Positions 52,541 to 62,569 are shown, counted from the first letter of the stretch. The stretch is 64,000 bases of DNA from Paenibacillus sp. G2S3 (GCF_030123105.1 NZ_CP126095.1:4712001-4776000), one strand, 5' to 3'. Notes: a model not told the origin generated them from the sequence alone. A program made the numbers and translations.

Positions 52541-53260
52541 TTAATCAGCCTTAGCCATAGTGTTGAAGTACTCATCTTGCTCTTCATATGGAAAATGTCT
52601 TAAGAAATACGGGACCAATTCTTTGGCTACCTCTTGAAGTTCAAAACGACGACCTGCGCACTCTTCCAGGGAAGTTACTCCATATTCGGCGATGCCGCAT
52701 GGAATAATACCTTGAAAGCCATCTCCAGATATTCCTTCAGAAATGTTGAAAGCAAAGCCATGGCTGGTAACGAACCCTCTTCGAAATTTGCTTTTGTTAA
52801 ACTTGACGCCAATAGCACAGATCTTCTCGTTGCCAACCCATACCCCTGTGTACTCCGGCTTGCGTTCCCCTACAATTCCGTAGGATGCCAAATAATCAAT
52901 AATCACTGCTTCCAGACTGCGCAAGTACCCGCGTAAATCTACCTTACCCTCTTCACCGAGCATAAGGATCGGATAACCTACAAGCTGACCCGGTCCGTGA
53001 TATGTAATATCTCCTCCCCGGTCGATTTCAAACAGCGCGATTCCTTTTTCTTTGAGCTGCTCTTCATCTAGAAGAAGATGTTCGGGATGATTCTGTGAAC
53101 CAATAGTATAGGTAGGCGGATGCTGCAAAAGAATCAATCGTTCCGGCTGCTCACCAGCATCAATGGCGTGCACACTTTCCTTTTGCAGATCCCAAGCCTC
53201 TCCATACTCCATAATAGGGTCATATGAAATCTGCAGCTTACGAATATCCGAATTATTCAT
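52541..53260 (-). CDS. lipB: Octanoyltransferase LipB
   Basis: A 239-residue enzyme of lipoate synthesis. GGDITYHGPGQLVGYPI is the family signature, Lys153 (CAIGVKFNKS) and Cys188 (IIPCGIAEYG) are the catalytic pair. It moves octanoyl from acyl carrier protein onto the lipoyl domains of 2-oxo acid dehydrogenases. It follows the bkd genes, whose E2 needs lipoate, by about 55 bases. Confidence 0.94.
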   Translation of the reverse strand: MNNSDIRKLQISYDPIMEYGEAWDLQKESVHAIDAGEQPERLILLQHPPTYTIGSQNHPEHLLLDEEQLKEKGIALFEIDRGGDITYHGPGQLVGYPILMLGEEGKVDLRGYLRSLEAVIIDYLASYGIVGERKPEYTGVWVGNEKICAIGVKFNKSKFRRGFVTSHGFAFNISEGISGDGFQGIIPCGIAEYGVTSLEECAGRRFELQEVAKELVPYFLRHFPYEEQDEYFNTMAKAD

Positions 53261-53315
53261 ACCGTCAGGTCCCCTTTTTCAGTCTCATGCCTGCACAGTT
53301 TGGCTCGTTATTATT

Positions 53316-54686
53316 TTAGTAAAGTTTCGTATCCGGGGTATATCCTTCAATATTATCCTTGACGCGTTGCAAGAAACGACCGCAAATCACTCCGTCCAGA
53401 ATCCGATGATCCAGCGACAGACAAATATTAGCCATTGATCGCACACCTATCATATCGTTAATGACTACAGGTCTTTTTACAATCGATTCAAATGTTAAAA
53501 TCGCTGCCTGTGGATAGTTAATGATTGGATAAGAAAGAATGGAGCCAAATGAGCCTGTATTATTTACAGTGAAAGTCCCTCCCTGCAAATCTTCCAGACT
53601 CAGTTTACCTTCGCGGGTTTTTTGTGCCAATTCATCAATCTCACGAGCCAACCCGGCGACATTTTTCTGATCGGCCTTCTTAATCACAGGAGTGATAACC
53701 GAATCTTCTGTACCTACCGCTAACGAGATATTGATATCACGTTTGACAATAATTTTGTCTACAGCCCAGACAGAGTTCATAATCGGGTAATCCTTAATTG
53801 CACTCACCACAGCCTTCATCATGAAAGCCAGATAGGTTAGATTGATGCCTTCTTTACGCTTGAACTCATCCTTGTGTTTATTGCGCAGTGCGACCAGATT
53901 AGTCACGTCTACCTCAATCATGGTCCAAGCATGCGGAATCTCAGAGACACTTTGACGCATTCTTGTAGCAATTGTATTCCGGATTGGTGTTACATCAATC
54001 AGGTATTCAGAGCTGCTACCTCGGCCACCCTCGACTTCAATTGTTGGAATACGCGGAGACTCGCTCAAATGTAGACCCGACTGACGAAGAGGCTCTTCCG
54101 CTTTCTTCACTTCTGCTTGAACAAACTGTGGAGCAGGCGGTTGTGACGCCACTGGGGCAGGCTGACTAGCAGACATCGAAGCTGCAGATGAAGCTCCGCC
54201 ACTTTCGAGGAAGTTCAGCACATCCTTACGGGTAATCCGACCACCCATACCAGTACCAGAAACTAAAGTCAGATCGATGTTATGCTCAGCAGCCAAAGTC
54301 TGTACCGCAGGAGAATAGCGTGCACGCATCGTATCGCCAGCAGTTGAAGTCGCACTTTGTCCTGCAACATTATTAGAGGAATTAGCTGCAACTGTGTTAG
54401 TGTTAGTCACGTTTGCAGCAGCAGATGCAGTCACAGGCACGGCAATACGACAAATGACTTCGCCGACATTGACAACCTGACCTTCTTCCGCCAATAGTTC
54501 ACCCATAACTCCATCTATCGTTGAAGGCAATTCAGCATTTACTTTATCTGTAATAAGCTCACATATTGGTTCGTATTGCTCTACCGGATCGCCCGGTTTC
54601 TTCAGCCATTTGCCGATCGTCGCCGATACTAGCGATTCCGCCAGCTGCGGCATGATCACGTCAGTCAACTTTTGGTTGTCAGACAT
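53316..54686 (-). CDS. bkdB: Branched-chain 2-oxo acid dehydrogenase E2 component
   Basis: A 456-residue dihydrolipoamide acyltransferase. The lipoyl domain has its Lys at residue 48 (ELITDKVNAE), an Ala/Thr/Asn-rich linker follows, then an E3/E1-binding domain (RYSPAVQTLAAEHNIDLTLV) and the catalytic domain with HRILDG (His427, Asp431). AGGAG lies seven bases before the ATG. Its neighbours encode E1alpha, E1beta and E3. Confidence 0.93.
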   Translation of the reverse strand: MSDNQKLTDVIMPQLAESLVSATIGKWLKKPGDPVEQYEPICELITDKVNAELPSTIDGVMGELLAEEGQVVNVGEVICRIAVPVTASAAANVTNTNTVAANSSNNVAGQSATSTAGDTMRARYSPAVQTLAAEHNIDLTLVSGTGMGGRITRKDVLNFLESGGASSAASMSASQPAPVASQPPAPQFVQAEVKKAEEPLRQSGLHLSESPRIPTIEVEGGRGSSSEYLIDVTPIRNTIATRMRQSVSEIPHAWTMIEVDVTNLVALRNKHKDEFKRKEGINLTYLAFMMKAVVSAIKDYPIMNSVWAVDKIIVKRDINISLAVGTEDSVITPVIKKADQKNVAGLAREIDELAQKTREGKLSLEDLQGGTFTVNNTGSFGSILSYPIINYPQAAILTFESIVKRPVVINDMIGVRSMANICLSLDHRILDGVICGRFLQRVKDNIEGYTPDTKLY

Positions 54687-54707
54687 CTTTTCACTCCTCA
54701 AATGTTT

Positions 54708-54761
54708 TACGAAGTAAAACTCACTTCGTAAGCATAATCTTTAAGTTTCACGAAGCTTCGT
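54708..54761. other. ACGAAG-containing hairpins between bkdAB and bkdB
   Basis: TACGAAGT and ACTTCGTA (54708-54730) form an 8-bp hairpin; 20 bases on, ACGAAGCTTCGT (54750-54761) is a perfect palindrome. They fill the 90-base gap in an otherwise tight operon. A role in RNA processing or regulator binding is possible. Confidence 0.45.
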
Positions 54762-54775
54762 TTCCACTCACTATT

Positions 54776-55762
54776 TTAATATTGCGCCAGTCGAAGCATT
54801 TCCGCCTTCACTTTTTCTTTGCTAAGCATGAAGAACTTCTCCATTGGTGGGCTGATTGGCATAGCCGGAACATCGGGACCACAAAGACGGAAGATCGGCG
54901 CGTCTAGTTCGAACAGACAATGCTCAGCAATAATTGCCGCCACTTCGCCGCCAATACCGCCCGTTTTATTGTCCTCGTGCACAATCAGAACCTTCCCTGT
55001 CTCACGAGCAGCAGCGATGATCGCCTCACGATCAAGAGGCTGCAAGGTCCGCAGATCCAGAATATGCGCTGTAATGCCTTCTTCGCGTTCCAATTCTTCT
55101 GCTGCTTGCATCGCAAAATGCAATGGCAAACTATAACCAATAACCGTAATATCTGTTCCCTTACGCAGCAGATTAGCTTCGCCAATAGGAACGATGTAAT
55201 CACCTTCTGGTACTTCTTCCTTGATCAGCTTATAGCACTTTTTGTTCTCGAAGAATAAAACCGGATCAGGATCACGTACGGCTGCTTTCAATAGTCCTTT
55301 TGCATCGTAAGCAGAGTAAGGTGCGACAATCTTCAATCCTGGTGTCCCGAAGAAAATTGATTCCGGGCACTGAGAATGGTACAGACCGCCGAATACACCG
55401 CCGCCGATAGGCGCACGAATGACAACCGGACAATTCCAATCGTTATTTGAACGATAGCGGATCTTGGCCGCTTCGCTAATGATTTGATTCGTTGCTGGAA
55501 GCATGAAATCAGAGTACTGCATTTCAGCAATCGGCTTCATACCATACATAGCTGCACCGATCGCCACACCAGCTATAGCTGATTCCGCTAACGGTGTATC
55601 CAGTACACGCTCTTCCCCAAACTGTTCTTGCAGACCTTTAGTTGTGGTAAAAACACCACCTTTGAGACCTACGTCCTCACCAAGCACGAACACGGATTCA
55701 TCGCGTTCCATTTCTTCTTTCATCGCGAGCCGAATGGCATCGATATATTCCATTATAGCCAT
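54776..55762 (-). CDS. bkdAB: Branched-chain 2-oxo acid dehydrogenase E1 beta subunit
   Basis: A 328-residue thiamine-diphosphate enzyme subunit. VLGEDVGLKGGVFTTTKGL, DTPLAESAIAGVAIGAAM, FMLPATNQIISEAAKIRYRS and PIGGGVFGGLYHSQ are typical of the BkdAB/PdhB family. The branched-chain assignment rests on the high similarity of RSNNDWNCPVVIRAPIGGG to BkdAB and on the gene set. It lies 3 bases after bkdAA. Confidence 0.92.
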   Translation of the reverse strand: MAIMEYIDAIRLAMKEEMERDESVFVLGEDVGLKGGVFTTTKGLQEQFGEERVLDTPLAESAIAGVAIGAAMYGMKPIAEMQYSDFMLPATNQIISEAAKIRYRSNNDWNCPVVIRAPIGGGVFGGLYHSQCPESIFFGTPGLKIVAPYSAYDAKGLLKAAVRDPDPVLFFENKKCYKLIKEEVPEGDYIVPIGEANLLRKGTDITVIGYSLPLHFAMQAAEELEREEGITAHILDLRTLQPLDREAIIAAARETGKVLIVHEDNKTGGIGGEVAAIIAEHCLFELDAPIFRLCGPDVPAMPISPPMEKFFMLSKEKVKAEMLRLAQY

Positions 55763-55765
55763 GGT

Positions 55766-56797
55766 TTATGCTCCTCCTTTCGGGTCGGAATCACTGTATA
55801 CATGTAGCAGTGTATCTTCCGGTTTCGGGAACGGAGCGTTATCAGCATATTCAATAGCTGCTTTAAGCTCAAGATTGCACTCAGCAATAAGATCTTGTTC
55901 TTGCTCGTCACTCCAAAGTCCCAGATCGATCAGGTATTTACGGAATCCGGCTACGCCGTCCTTCTTCCAGTTCTCATCAACCTCTTCTTTGGTCCGATAA
56001 GCCAAATCATTATCCGAGGTGGAGTGTGGAGACAAACGGTACATCATGGCTTCGATTAACGTAGGACCTTCACCCGCAAGTGCTCTTTCCCGAGCTTCCT
56101 TAACGACACGATATACTTCCAGTGGATCATTGCCATCTACACGCACACCTGGAAATCCATAACCCAGAGCACGGTCGCTGACCTTGCCGCCAAGCTGTTT
56201 ATGAGCAGGAATAGAGATCGCGTACTGATTATTCTGACACATGATAATAACCGGTAGCTTATTCACTCCGGCAAAGTTACAAGCTTCATGAAAATCGCCT
56301 TGGTTGCTAGAGCCTTCCCCAAAGGTTACAAAGGAGACGAATTTTTTCTTTTGCATTTTGGCTGCCAAAGCAAAACCAACCGCATGAGGGACCTGTGTAG
56401 TTACAGGACTTGAGCCTGTCACAATACGCAGACGTTTACTACCAAAGTGGCCTGGCATTTGCCGCCCACCACTGTTTGGATCTTCTGCCTTTGCGAACAC
56501 GGACAACATTAATTCACGAGTAGTCATACCCACAGAGAGTACGAAAGCATAATCACGGTAATACGGTAAAAAATAATCATTCTGCCGGTCCAGCGCAAAT
56601 GCTGCGGCTACCTGACCCGCCTCCTGGCCAATGCCGGAGACATGAAAGTTAATCTTGCCAGCACGCTGAAGCAGCAGACTGCGCTCGTCGTATTTACGTG
56701 CGAGCAGCATATATCTGTACATATCGATGACCTGGCCGTCACTTAGTCCAAGCTGCTTATGTCTGTTAATCGTTTCTACAGTATCTTGGGATTCCAT
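55766..56797 (-). CDS. bkdAA: Branched-chain 2-oxo acid dehydrogenase E1 alpha subunit
   Basis: A 343-residue subunit. The thiamine-diphosphate motif is GEGSSNQGDFHEACNFAGV...NN, and the phosphorylation-loop region reads YRLSPHSTSDND. It decarboxylates branched-chain 2-oxo acids from Val, Leu and Ile, giving precursors for branched fatty acids. It follows lpdV with a 130-base spacer that shows no clear feature. Confidence 0.92.
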   Translation of the reverse strand: MESQDTVETINRHKQLGLSDGQVIDMYRYMLLARKYDERSLLLQRAGKINFHVSGIGQEAGQVAAAFALDRQNDYFLPYYRDYAFVLSVGMTTRELMLSVFAKAEDPNSGGRQMPGHFGSKRLRIVTGSSPVTTQVPHAVGFALAAKMQKKKFVSFVTFGEGSSNQGDFHEACNFAGVNKLPVIIMCQNNQYAISIPAHKQLGGKVSDRALGYGFPGVRVDGNDPLEVYRVVKEARERALAGEGPTLIEAMMYRLSPHSTSDNDLAYRTKEEVDENWKKDGVAGFRKYLIDLGLWSDEQEQDLIAECNLELKAAIEYADNAPFPKPEDTLLHVYSDSDPKGGA

Positions 56798-56927
56798 AAA
56801 GAGATACCTCCTTATTCATAAAGCCTGAGTCTTACAGGATTTAAGACCAATTGTATCCTGATCTTAAAACCTGGTACTAAGACTTGGCTTGAGTCTATTA
56901 TAATCCCTTTCCACCCAAAAAGAAAAG

Positions 56928-58349
56928 CTAAATCCCGATAGATCTTCCATCTACAGCTAACATCGCTTCTCCAATGATCTCCGAAAGTGTAGGGTGAGCA
57001 TGGATGGCCTCACCAACCTCCCAAGGTGTTGCATCTAGCAGTTGAGCCAATGCAGCTTCCCCGATTAGATCCGTAACATGAGGACCAATCATCTGCACAC
57101 CGAGAATATCTCCGCTGCTTCGATCCGCTACAACTTTTACAAACCCGTCCTTCTGGCCGTATACAATCGCCTTGCCAATGGCCGAGAAAGGGTATTTACC
57201 AATCACTACATCATGTCCCATTGCTTTAGCTTCCTTCTCAGTGTGACCCACACTCGCTACTTCAGGACGTGTATAAACACAACGTGGTACAAGATGTGTG
57301 TGATAAGGATGAAGTTTCTCACTGGAGAGATGATTTACCGCCATGATACCTTCATGGCTAGCGGCATGAGCTAATTGTAGCCCACCGATACAGTCGCCAA
57401 TCGCATAAATATGCGGCTCAGCCGTTTGCATACTAGCATTTACAGCGATAATTCCTTTATCAAAGCGAATATCTGTATTTTCCAGGCCAATATTCTCGAT
57501 ATTTGCTACTCTACCTACGGATACAAGCAGCTTTTCTGCAGATAGACTTTGGGTTTGCTCTCCCTTACGGGCATCGATTGAAATTCCATCGTCCGTTACC
57601 TTGCAGGTTGCAGCATCCACTGTAGTTTCAGTCAGTACTTTAACACCACGTTTTTTAAGTAGACGTTGCAGTTCTTTAGCTACTTCTTCATCCTCTTGAG
57701 GCAGTAACTGACTAGCAGCTTCAACTACCGTAACCTGTACTCCGAAATCAACAAGCATAGAGGCCCATTCCACCCCAATTACTCCGCCTCCAACAATAAT
57801 GATGGAAGAAGGTAACTCGTCGAGCGTGAGTGCTTCATCACTGCTAAGAATAACTTTCCCGTCTGGTTTCAGACCAGGTAATACACGGGGACGAGATCCT
57901 GTAGCAATAATAAGATGGTTAGAAACTACTGTTTCCATTTCTCCGTCTTCTAGCTCCACAGCTACAGCACCGCTGCGCGGAGAAAAAATAGAGGGCCCCG
58001 TCACGCGCCCCTTGCCTTTAATAACTTGTATTTTATTTTTGCGCATCAAATATTGTACGCCCTGATGAAGTTGTTCAACTACCGCTTCCTTGCGCTTTTG
58101 TACTTTTGGGAATACGAGCTGTACACCGCTTGTCTCAATGCCATAGCTCTCGCTCTCATTGATTTCAGCATATACCTCTGCGCTACGGAGCAGCGATTTG
58201 CTAGGAATGCAGCCACGGTGCAGGCAGGTCCCTCCCAGTTTGTCCATTTCGATGACGACGACGGACTTTCCAAGCTGTGCAGCGCGAATGGCTGCCACAT
58301 ATCCCCCGGTTCCTCCGCCAAGTATGGCCACGTCACATGAAATTGTCAT
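56928..58349 (-). CDS. lpdV: Dihydrolipoyl dehydrogenase (E3)
   Basis: A 473-residue flavoprotein. FAD motif GGGTGGYVAAIRAAQLG, redox-active cysteines 42 and 47 (GGTCLHRGCIPSKS), NAD motif IVGGGVIGVEWASML, AIGDCIGG and the C-terminal His-Glu pair in HAHPTLSEIIGEA. It reoxidises the lipoyl group of the E2 component. First gene of the bkd set here; ptb, bcd and buk, which accompany it in Bacillus, are absent. Confidence 0.94.
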   Translation of the reverse strand: MTISCDVAILGGGTGGYVAAIRAAQLGKSVVVIEMDKLGGTCLHRGCIPSKSLLRSAEVYAEINESESYGIETSGVQLVFPKVQKRKEAVVEQLHQGVQYLMRKNKIQVIKGKGRVTGPSIFSPRSGAVAVELEDGEMETVVSNHLIIATGSRPRVLPGLKPDGKVILSSDEALTLDELPSSIIIVGGGVIGVEWASMLVDFGVQVTVVEAASQLLPQEDEEVAKELQRLLKKRGVKVLTETTVDAATCKVTDDGISIDARKGEQTQSLSAEKLLVSVGRVANIENIGLENTDIRFDKGIIAVNASMQTAEPHIYAIGDCIGGLQLAHAASHEGIMAVNHLSSEKLHPYHTHLVPRCVYTRPEVASVGHTEKEAKAMGHDVVIGKYPFSAIGKAIVYGQKDGFVKVVADRSSGDILGVQMIGPHVTDLIGEAALAQLLDATPWEVGEAIHAHPTLSEIIGEAMLAVDGRSIGI

Positions 58350-58397
58350 GATATGTATCCTCCAGTCATTACACGTAAGTTCATTTTACATTGTATA

Positions 58398-58425
58398 TTG
58401 TACTCTCTTTTTAGAGTATTACAAA
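58398..58425 (-). promoter_or_regulatory. Candidate promoter of the bkd operon with a palindrome in the spacer
   Basis: On the minus strand TTGTAA (58420-58425) and TACAAT (58398-58403) are 16 bases apart. The palindrome TACTCT-N6-AGAGTA (58402-58419) fills the spacer, where a repressor would block polymerase. No SigL-type TGGCAC-N5-TTGCA promoter, as in Bacillus bkd, is visible. Confidence 0.5.
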
Positions 58426-58516
58426 ACTTATAAACGTCATATCCAAATGGACTTTTTCTTACTAAAGCGTTATCATATGGTTGAATCTAATGGGCTAAGA
58501 GGGGTAGGAGACACTT

Positions 58517-58822
58517 ATGAAACTGTTAATTTCACGCTTCATTGCCATCCTTATTCTTGTGTTTCCTGGTTTAATCGCAATGAAGGGCTTCTTAATGATG
58601 AAGGACGATATTTTTGATTATATCTCTATGCATGGCGATGACTCCGTTGTTCCAGATTTCGCTTGGCTGCATTTCGGCGGAGGATTTCTGCTTTTTGCAG
58701 CGGGTATGACTTTCCTTGGCGGCTGGATTCTAGCAAGAGACCGCAAACGCAATTATGTTGGCCCTCGGTTCAAGGAGAAACAAAAAGCGAAACAAGCGGC
58801 AACGCAAGAAACGATCTCCTAA
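58517..58822 (+). CDS. DUF2627 (YqzF-like) membrane protein
   Basis: A 101-residue protein with two transmembrane segments (residues 5-25 and 52-74) separated by an acidic loop (MMKDDIFDY, HGDDSVVPDF). The C-terminal tail is basic. This fits the DUF2627 family, found beside bkd genes in Bacilli. Function unknown. Divergent from lpdV. Confidence 0.82.
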   Translation: MKLLISRFIAILILVFPGLIAMKGFLMMKDDIFDYISMHGDDSVVPDFAWLHFGGGFLLFAAGMTFLGGWILARDRKRNYVGPRFKEKQKAKQAATQETIS

Positions 58823-58931
58823 GCAGCATAATCGTTCCCTCATTGCACAATCGAAATCTATTGCAAATTATGCAATTCAACCATCCGACAACTCAATTCA
58901 AACGCATAATGAATATCCACACATTACATAA

Positions 58932-58987
58932 AGACGAGAGCTTTCACGGACGCAACTTGCGCTTCCTTGAAAGCTCTCGTCTTTTTA
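58932..58987. terminator. Terminator between the DUF2627 gene and the ABC pair
   Basis: AGACGAGAGCTTTC pairs perfectly with GAAAGCTCTCGTCT, with TTTTT to the right. It lies between converging genes and probably serves both. Confidence 0.9.
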
Positions 58988-58995
58988 TGCACTGC

Positions 58996-60855
58996 TTAAA
59001 GCCCAGCTTTATCAAGCGCCTCTTTACGGCCGCCCTGCACCAACTCGCTGTACAAGCCACCTTGCTTCAACAACTCCTCATGAGAGCCTTGTTGCAGTAA
59101 TTTGCCCCCTTGAAGAACAAGAATTCGATCAGCTGCGCGGATGGTGCCCAGTCTATGAGCAATTACGAAGCTGGTACGTCCCTTCATCAGTGCCTGAAGT
59201 CCTTCCTGAATCTTGATTTCAGTCACCGTATCAATACTGCTAGTGGCTTCATCAAGGACAAGCATAGAAGGGTTGGCGAGAATGGCCCTTGCAATGGAGA
59301 GTAGTTGCTTTTGTCCTTGGCTTATGCCACTACCATCTGCCGAGAGCATTCGATCATAGCCTTCCGGCATTCGGATAATAAAAGAATGAGCGTTAGCCAG
59401 CTTGGCCGCCTCTTCAACCTCTTCATCGGAAGCGTCCAGTCTCCCGTAACGAATATTATCGCGGATGCTGCCCTTGAACAAAAAAGAATCCTGCAATACA
59501 AATGCCATATGGCTCCTCAGGCTTTCACGCCGGATCGAAGTGACATCTAAGCCATCCAGCGTAATCTTACCCTGATTGGGATCATAGAAACGGGATAACA
59601 GCCCGATAAGGGTTGTTTTGCCGGCACCGGTAGGTCCCACCAAAGCGATCATTTCGCCAGGTTTCGCTTCAAAGCTAATATCATGCAGCGTGTTAGATCC
59701 TCCATCGTATGAAAAAGAGACATTTTCGAACTTTACTGCACCTTCAACTTTAACCAGCGAAGTGGCTGCACCTTCATCTTTCGCTTCCGTCTCTTCGTCC
59801 AGCACTTCAAACACTCTTTCTGCTCCCGCAACCGCTGACAGCAGCGTATTCCACTGATTCGCTAAGTCATTCAGAGGGCGAGTAAATTGACGCGTATATT
59901 CTACAAACACAATAATCACACCGACCGTAATCGCTCCGCGAATCGCTAGCAAACCACCGACTCCAGCCACAATAGCGAAGCTCAAATTATTAAGTCCATT
60001 CATCAGCTTAGGAATAAAGCCAGAAATCGACTGTGCCCAGTATCCAGAGAGCATAATTCGCTTATTGCGTTCATGAAAACCAGCGATGACCCGTTCCTCT
60101 TGTGAAAAAGCCTTAATAATCCGTTGACCGGATAGCGTCTCTTCTATATAGCCGTTTAACTCACCCACATTACGCTGACGTTCCTTAAAAAGAGGACCCG
60201 TACGCCGAGTAATCCAGCGCATGCCTAATAACATCAATGGCACAACCAGGAACGTGAGCAGCGTCAGAAGAGGACTTAGCCATAGCATTACCCCCACCGT
60301 TCCAAGCAACGTCAAAACACTGGAAAAGATCTGAATGGCTGAGCTATTTAGCGTAGAGCTAACGTTCTCAATATCATTGGTAAGACGACTCATGATTTCG
60401 CCCTGCTGTCTCCGATTAAAAAATGAGATGGGCAACCGATGAAGATGGGAAAATAACTCCGTGCGCATCCGAAATACAGTCTCCTGGGCAATTTCAATCA
60501 TCCATATATTTTGCAGCCAAGAAGTTAAAGAATAGAAGATATAAACACTAGCTAGGCTGATCAGAAAAATCGTCCACGATCGTCCGCCAGTGCCTTCGAG
60601 ATAATCATCCACGGCTTTACCAATCATATAAGGCCCGAGCAGTGCTAAAGCCGAGCTGAAGACTACCATTAACAGAACGAGAACAAGCTTAGCTTTACGC
60701 TCGGCAAGGTAGCTCCAAATCCGCATGAGCGTGCCGCCCCAATCCTTCGCCTTCGCTTTAGGCTTCCCTCCTGCAGCTGAACCAAGGCTTCTTCCTGCTC
60801 CAAGCTCAATGACGGGCTTTGGATGACGAAAGGGTTCAAGAATTGCTTTGAACAT
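58996..60855 (-). CDS. Heterodimeric ABC exporter subunit (consensus catalytic site)
   Basis: A 619-residue half-transporter. A basic Gly/Lys-rich N-terminal extension precedes six transmembrane segments (to about 370) and an ATPase domain. Walker A GPTGAGKTT, Walker B LVLDEATSSID and switch His VIAHRLG are intact, but the signature is ISQGQKQL rather than LSGGQ. GAGGAGG lies nine bases before the ATG, which overlaps the previous gene. With its partner it should form one working and one degenerate ATP site, as in BmrCD or TM287/288. The exported compound is unknown. Confidence 0.9.
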   Translation of the reverse strand: MFKAILEPFRHPKPVIELGAGRSLGSAAGGKPKAKAKDWGGTLMRIWSYLAERKAKLVLVLLMVVFSSALALLGPYMIGKAVDDYLEGTGGRSWTIFLISLASVYIFYSLTSWLQNIWMIEIAQETVFRMRTELFSHLHRLPISFFNRRQQGEIMSRLTNDIENVSSTLNSSAIQIFSSVLTLLGTVGVMLWLSPLLTLLTFLVVPLMLLGMRWITRRTGPLFKERQRNVGELNGYIEETLSGQRIIKAFSQEERVIAGFHERNKRIMLSGYWAQSISGFIPKLMNGLNNLSFAIVAGVGGLLAIRGAITVGVIIVFVEYTRQFTRPLNDLANQWNTLLSAVAGAERVFEVLDEETEAKDEGAATSLVKVEGAVKFENVSFSYDGGSNTLHDISFEAKPGEMIALVGPTGAGKTTLIGLLSRFYDPNQGKITLDGLDVTSIRRESLRSHMAFVLQDSFLFKGSIRDNIRYGRLDASDEEVEEAAKLANAHSFIIRMPEGYDRMLSADGSGISQGQKQLLSIARAILANPSMLVLDEATSSIDTVTEIKIQEGLQALMKGRTSFVIAHRLGTIRAADRILVLQGGKLLQQGSHEELLKQGGLYSELVQGGRKEALDKAGL

Positions 60856-62569
60856 GCTGCTTCGCCTCCTCTACCTGTGATTCATAAATCTTGCGGTACA
60901 GCGCAGAGCTTGTCATAAGCTCCTCATGTGTTCCCTTACCGATTAAGTGCCCTTCGTCCAACAGCAGAATCAAATCTGCAGATGCAGTAGAACTGATCTT
61001 TTGAGTAATCAGGAAGGTTGTACATGAAATCTCTTTTAGCGCCTCCAGTAAAAGTCCTTCTGTAACAGCATCAAGCGCACTCGTACTGTCATCGAGGATC
61101 AAAATAGCAGGTTTCCTCACAAGCGCCCGAGCAATGGTCAACCGTTGCTTTTGCCCACCAGACAGATTTACCCCTCGCTGACCAAGCATGGTGTCATAAC
61201 CATTGGGCAGATCCATCACTGTTGTGTGAATTTGTGCGGCAGCCGCTGCATGTTCGATTTCTTCCTGTGTAGCATGTTCATTGCCCCAAGCGATATTATC
61301 GCGAATCGATCCGCTGAAGAGCTGCAGTTCTTGAGGAACGTAACCGATCGATCGCCGCAATCTTGAAATATCGATATCGGCGCTCTTTTGCCCATCAATG
61401 CGAATGATACCGTCTGTCTCTTCATATAAACGTGGGATTAGACCGACAAGAGAAGACTTTCCTGAACCGGTGGCTCCCATAATCGCTACTCGCTCACCAG
61501 CAGCAACTTCAAAAGTAATATCCTCCAGCACCGAAATATCACTCTCAGGATACTTGAAGCTGATGCTTTCAAATTGGACATGCCCCTGTATCGGATCGCC
61601 CTTTGCAGCTCCGCCTTCCTTAACTCCAGCACCTGCTGACATCACTTCTGTAATACGCTGTGAGGAGGCACGTGCCCTGGAAATTGTAACGACTAACCCA
61701 GATATAGCTGAAAGCGCTCCAATGGTTCGTAAAGAGTAATTAATTACCGCAACCGTTTCTCCTAAAGTAGCAGCCCCATTGGCAATCTCAATCCGTCCAA
61801 ACCATAGGATCGACATAATCGCTGCATTCACAATAAGCATAACAAATGGCATCGTTGTCTCTGTCAAACGTAGTGCCGATACCGTGGATTTCATCAAATT
61901 CCCGCTAAATACCGTGAAACGTTCAATCTCATGTCCCATGCGCACGAATACCCGGATTAAGCGAATACCCGTAAGATTCTCCTGAATTACACCATTCACA
62001 CCGTCTAGCCGATTTTGTACGTTGCGAAATAACAAAGATGCTTTTCTCATGACGAAGTAAAGGAAGAGAAGCAACAAAGGTAGAGCTACAGTGAGAAATA
62101 ATCCCAGCTTCACATGAACAACCAATGCCATGATTACACTACCCACCACAACCAGTGGCACCCGTGTCATAAAGCGAAGGCTCATAAATATAGTGTCCTG
62201 CAGCTGCGATACATCGCCGGTCAGACGCGTGATCAGCGACGAGGTAGCAAACCGATTGAACACTTCATATGTAAAGGATTGTACCTTTTCATATAACTTG
62301 TCCCTAAGATCGAATGCAAAGCTCTGACTGGCATGGGCAGCAAAAAAAGAACTTAAGACCCCAGCTATAAACGCGACTACCGCGCTGCCGATCAGTACAC
62401 CGCCCCAGAGCCATACTACAGAGGTGTTCTGTTCTTTAATGCCCTGGTCAATAATTTTGGAGATGAGCAAAGGCTGTGACAATTCCACCGCTAGTTCAAT
62501 GAGCATCATTACAAGGGCAGCTATTGCAGCTACCTTATATTTTTTGAGAAAAGAGAAAATCAAACCCAT
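60836..62569 (-). CDS. Heterodimeric ABC exporter subunit (degenerate catalytic site)
   Basis: A 577-residue half-transporter. AGAGGG lies seven bases before the ATG chosen, two codons into the longest frame. Six transmembrane segments lead to an ATPase domain with Walker A GATGSGKSS and a perfect signature LSGGQKQRLT, but Walker B reads ILILDDSTSALD, so the catalytic Glu is Asp, and the switch His is Gln (LITQKIS). This is the usual degenerate half of a heterodimer whose partner is the next gene. Confidence 0.9.
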   Translation of the reverse strand: MGLIFSFLKKYKVAAIAALVMMLIELAVELSQPLLISKIIDQGIKEQNTSVVWLWGGVLIGSAVVAFIAGVLSSFFAAHASQSFAFDLRDKLYEKVQSFTYEVFNRFATSSLITRLTGDVSQLQDTIFMSLRFMTRVPLVVVGSVIMALVVHVKLGLFLTVALPLLLLFLYFVMRKASLLFRNVQNRLDGVNGVIQENLTGIRLIRVFVRMGHEIERFTVFSGNLMKSTVSALRLTETTMPFVMLIVNAAIMSILWFGRIEIANGAATLGETVAVINYSLRTIGALSAISGLVVTISRARASSQRITEVMSAGAGVKEGGAAKGDPIQGHVQFESISFKYPESDISVLEDITFEVAAGERVAIMGATGSGKSSLVGLIPRLYEETDGIIRIDGQKSADIDISRLRRSIGYVPQELQLFSGSIRDNIAWGNEHATQEEIEHAAAAAQIHTTVMDLPNGYDTMLGQRGVNLSGGQKQRLTIARALVRKPAILILDDSTSALDAVTEGLLLEALKEISCTTFLITQKISSTASADLILLLDEGHLIGKGTHEELMTSSALYRKIYESQVEEAKQHVQSNS

